13,189 nt of DNA, taken from the NCBI GenBank assembly GCA_017995875.1, contig JAGOIB010000050.1:1-13189 (forward strand), read 5' to 3'. Shown here one piece after another: positions 13,023 through 13,189 of the stretch. Made by a program: the position numbers and the translations under genes. The DNA is from Saprospiraceae bacterium. Lineage in GTDB: Bacteria > Bacteroidota > Bacteroidia > Chitinophagales > Saprospiraceae. How positions within the stretch are numbered: the first letter of the stretch is position 1; the number at the start of each line of letters is the position of its first letter. A model generated the notes under the pieces. The model saw only the letters and a list, made by a program, of their open reading frames with translations. It made no database searches and was not told the origin of the DNA.

Positions 13023-13100
13023 GATAATAGAGAAAAATCACCTATTGGGGTATAGCATCCTCCATTTCAGAATAGCTACCTTAGATTCCGGAAAGTGAGA

Positions 13101-13118
13101 TTACCAAATCATTGGTAA
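13101..13118. promoter_or_regulatory. Perfect palindrome upstream of the response regulator
   Basis: TTACCAA (13101-13107) and TTGGTAA (13112-13118) are perfect inverted arms around ATCA, 24 bases before the ATG at 13143. Position and symmetry fit an operator for a dimeric regulator, possibly the regulator itself. A purine-rich AAAGGGG (13131-13137) nearer the ATG could be a ribosome binding site, which would be unusual for this phylum. Confidence 0.45.
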
Positions 13119-13142
13119 TAACCAGCGCTGAAAGGGGTCATT

Positions 13143-13189
13143 ATGGATATTCGTATAGTTGTATTTGAGGATAACAAACTGGTCAGGGA
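13143..13189 (+). CDS. Response regulator receiver domain, N-terminal fragment, cut by the window edge
   Basis: Fifteen codons are visible, reading MDIRIVVFEDNKLVR, then the window ends. A hydrophobic first strand (IRIVVF) followed by the acidic pair Glu9-Asp10 and Asn is the typical start of a CheY-like receiver domain. The IVxFEDN form is usual for Bacteroidota regulators with LuxR/NarL-type DNA-binding domains, but the output domain is outside the window. A GAAAGGGG-like stretch and a 7-bp palindrome precede it. It could be the partner of the histidine kinase at 9503-10696, but pckA and 511 repeat-rich bases lie between, and another kinase may follow it. Confidence 0.7.
   Translation, partial: MDIRIVVFEDNKLVR

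Larger units (their letters stand above)
12632..13142. other. 511-base gap rich in simple repeats and hairpins
   Basis: No convincing gene lies between pckA and the partial response regulator. In order it holds a heptamer array, a 9-bp hairpin (12694-12723), an 8-mer array, a GGTGTG hexamer array, two related hairpins (12848-12897), a small CAACAA/TTGTTG hairpin (12900-12916), a 15-mer GATCAC array and a 7-bp palindrome next to the regulator. The reading frame at 12847-13098 (+) and the His/Pro-repeat frame at 12563-12886 (-) are both made of these repeats. Confidence 0.75.

Noticed and set aside
12847..13098. Plus-strand frame of 83 codons after pckA
   Set aside because: It consists of the twin hairpins and the GATCAC array; the predicted peptide shows the repeats (ITVHPITDHSITDH) and no domain.

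Overview
The window looks like chromosomal DNA of a Bacteroidota bacterium, probably from the Saprospirales/Chitinophagales side (an inference). The support is a BamA and UppS of Bacteroidota type, outer-membrane barrels of the PorT-like family, signal peptides that leave Gln at +1, TAnnTTTG-type -7 promoter boxes and starts without clear Shine-Dalgarno sites. Gene content is mostly housekeeping and cell envelope. I see no phage, transposase, CRISPR array, rRNA or tRNA.

Layout: on the minus strand lie inorganic pyrophosphatase (150-764) and a family 39 membrane glycosyltransferase (914-2584). Diverging from these on the plus strand are three tandem paralogous outer-membrane barrel genes (2720-3328, 3405-4031, 4195-4896). 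Each has its own TAYATTTA box; the second is followed by a possible terminator and the third by a strong one. Next comes a tight plus-strand operon: uppS (undecaprenyl diphosphate synthase), bamA, a DUF3089 alpha/beta-hydrolase lipoprotein and a sensor histidine kinase (5132-10696). After a 297-base gap comes ATP-dependent phosphoenolpyruvate carboxykinase (10994-12631). A 511-base repeat-rich gap follows, and the first 15 codons of a response regulator run off the right edge (13143-13189).

Biologically, uppS makes the C55 lipid carrier and bamA inserts barrels such as the three upstream. The histidine kinase in the same operon may link envelope state to transcription, though this is inference. 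Pyrophosphatase and PckA are central metabolism.

The most unusual part is the non-coding DNA. Four of the six gaps around transcription units (1-149, 765-913, 10697-10993, 12632-13142) contain degenerate tandem repeats with an exact 7-base period. These stand beside an 8-mer array, a GGTGTG hexamer array with G-quadruplex potential, a 15-mer GATCAC array, REP-like hairpins and a 23-base perfect inverted repeat, one arm of which supplies the stop codon of the histidine kinase gene. Two heptamer arrays directly abut the -7 boxes of ppa and pckA.
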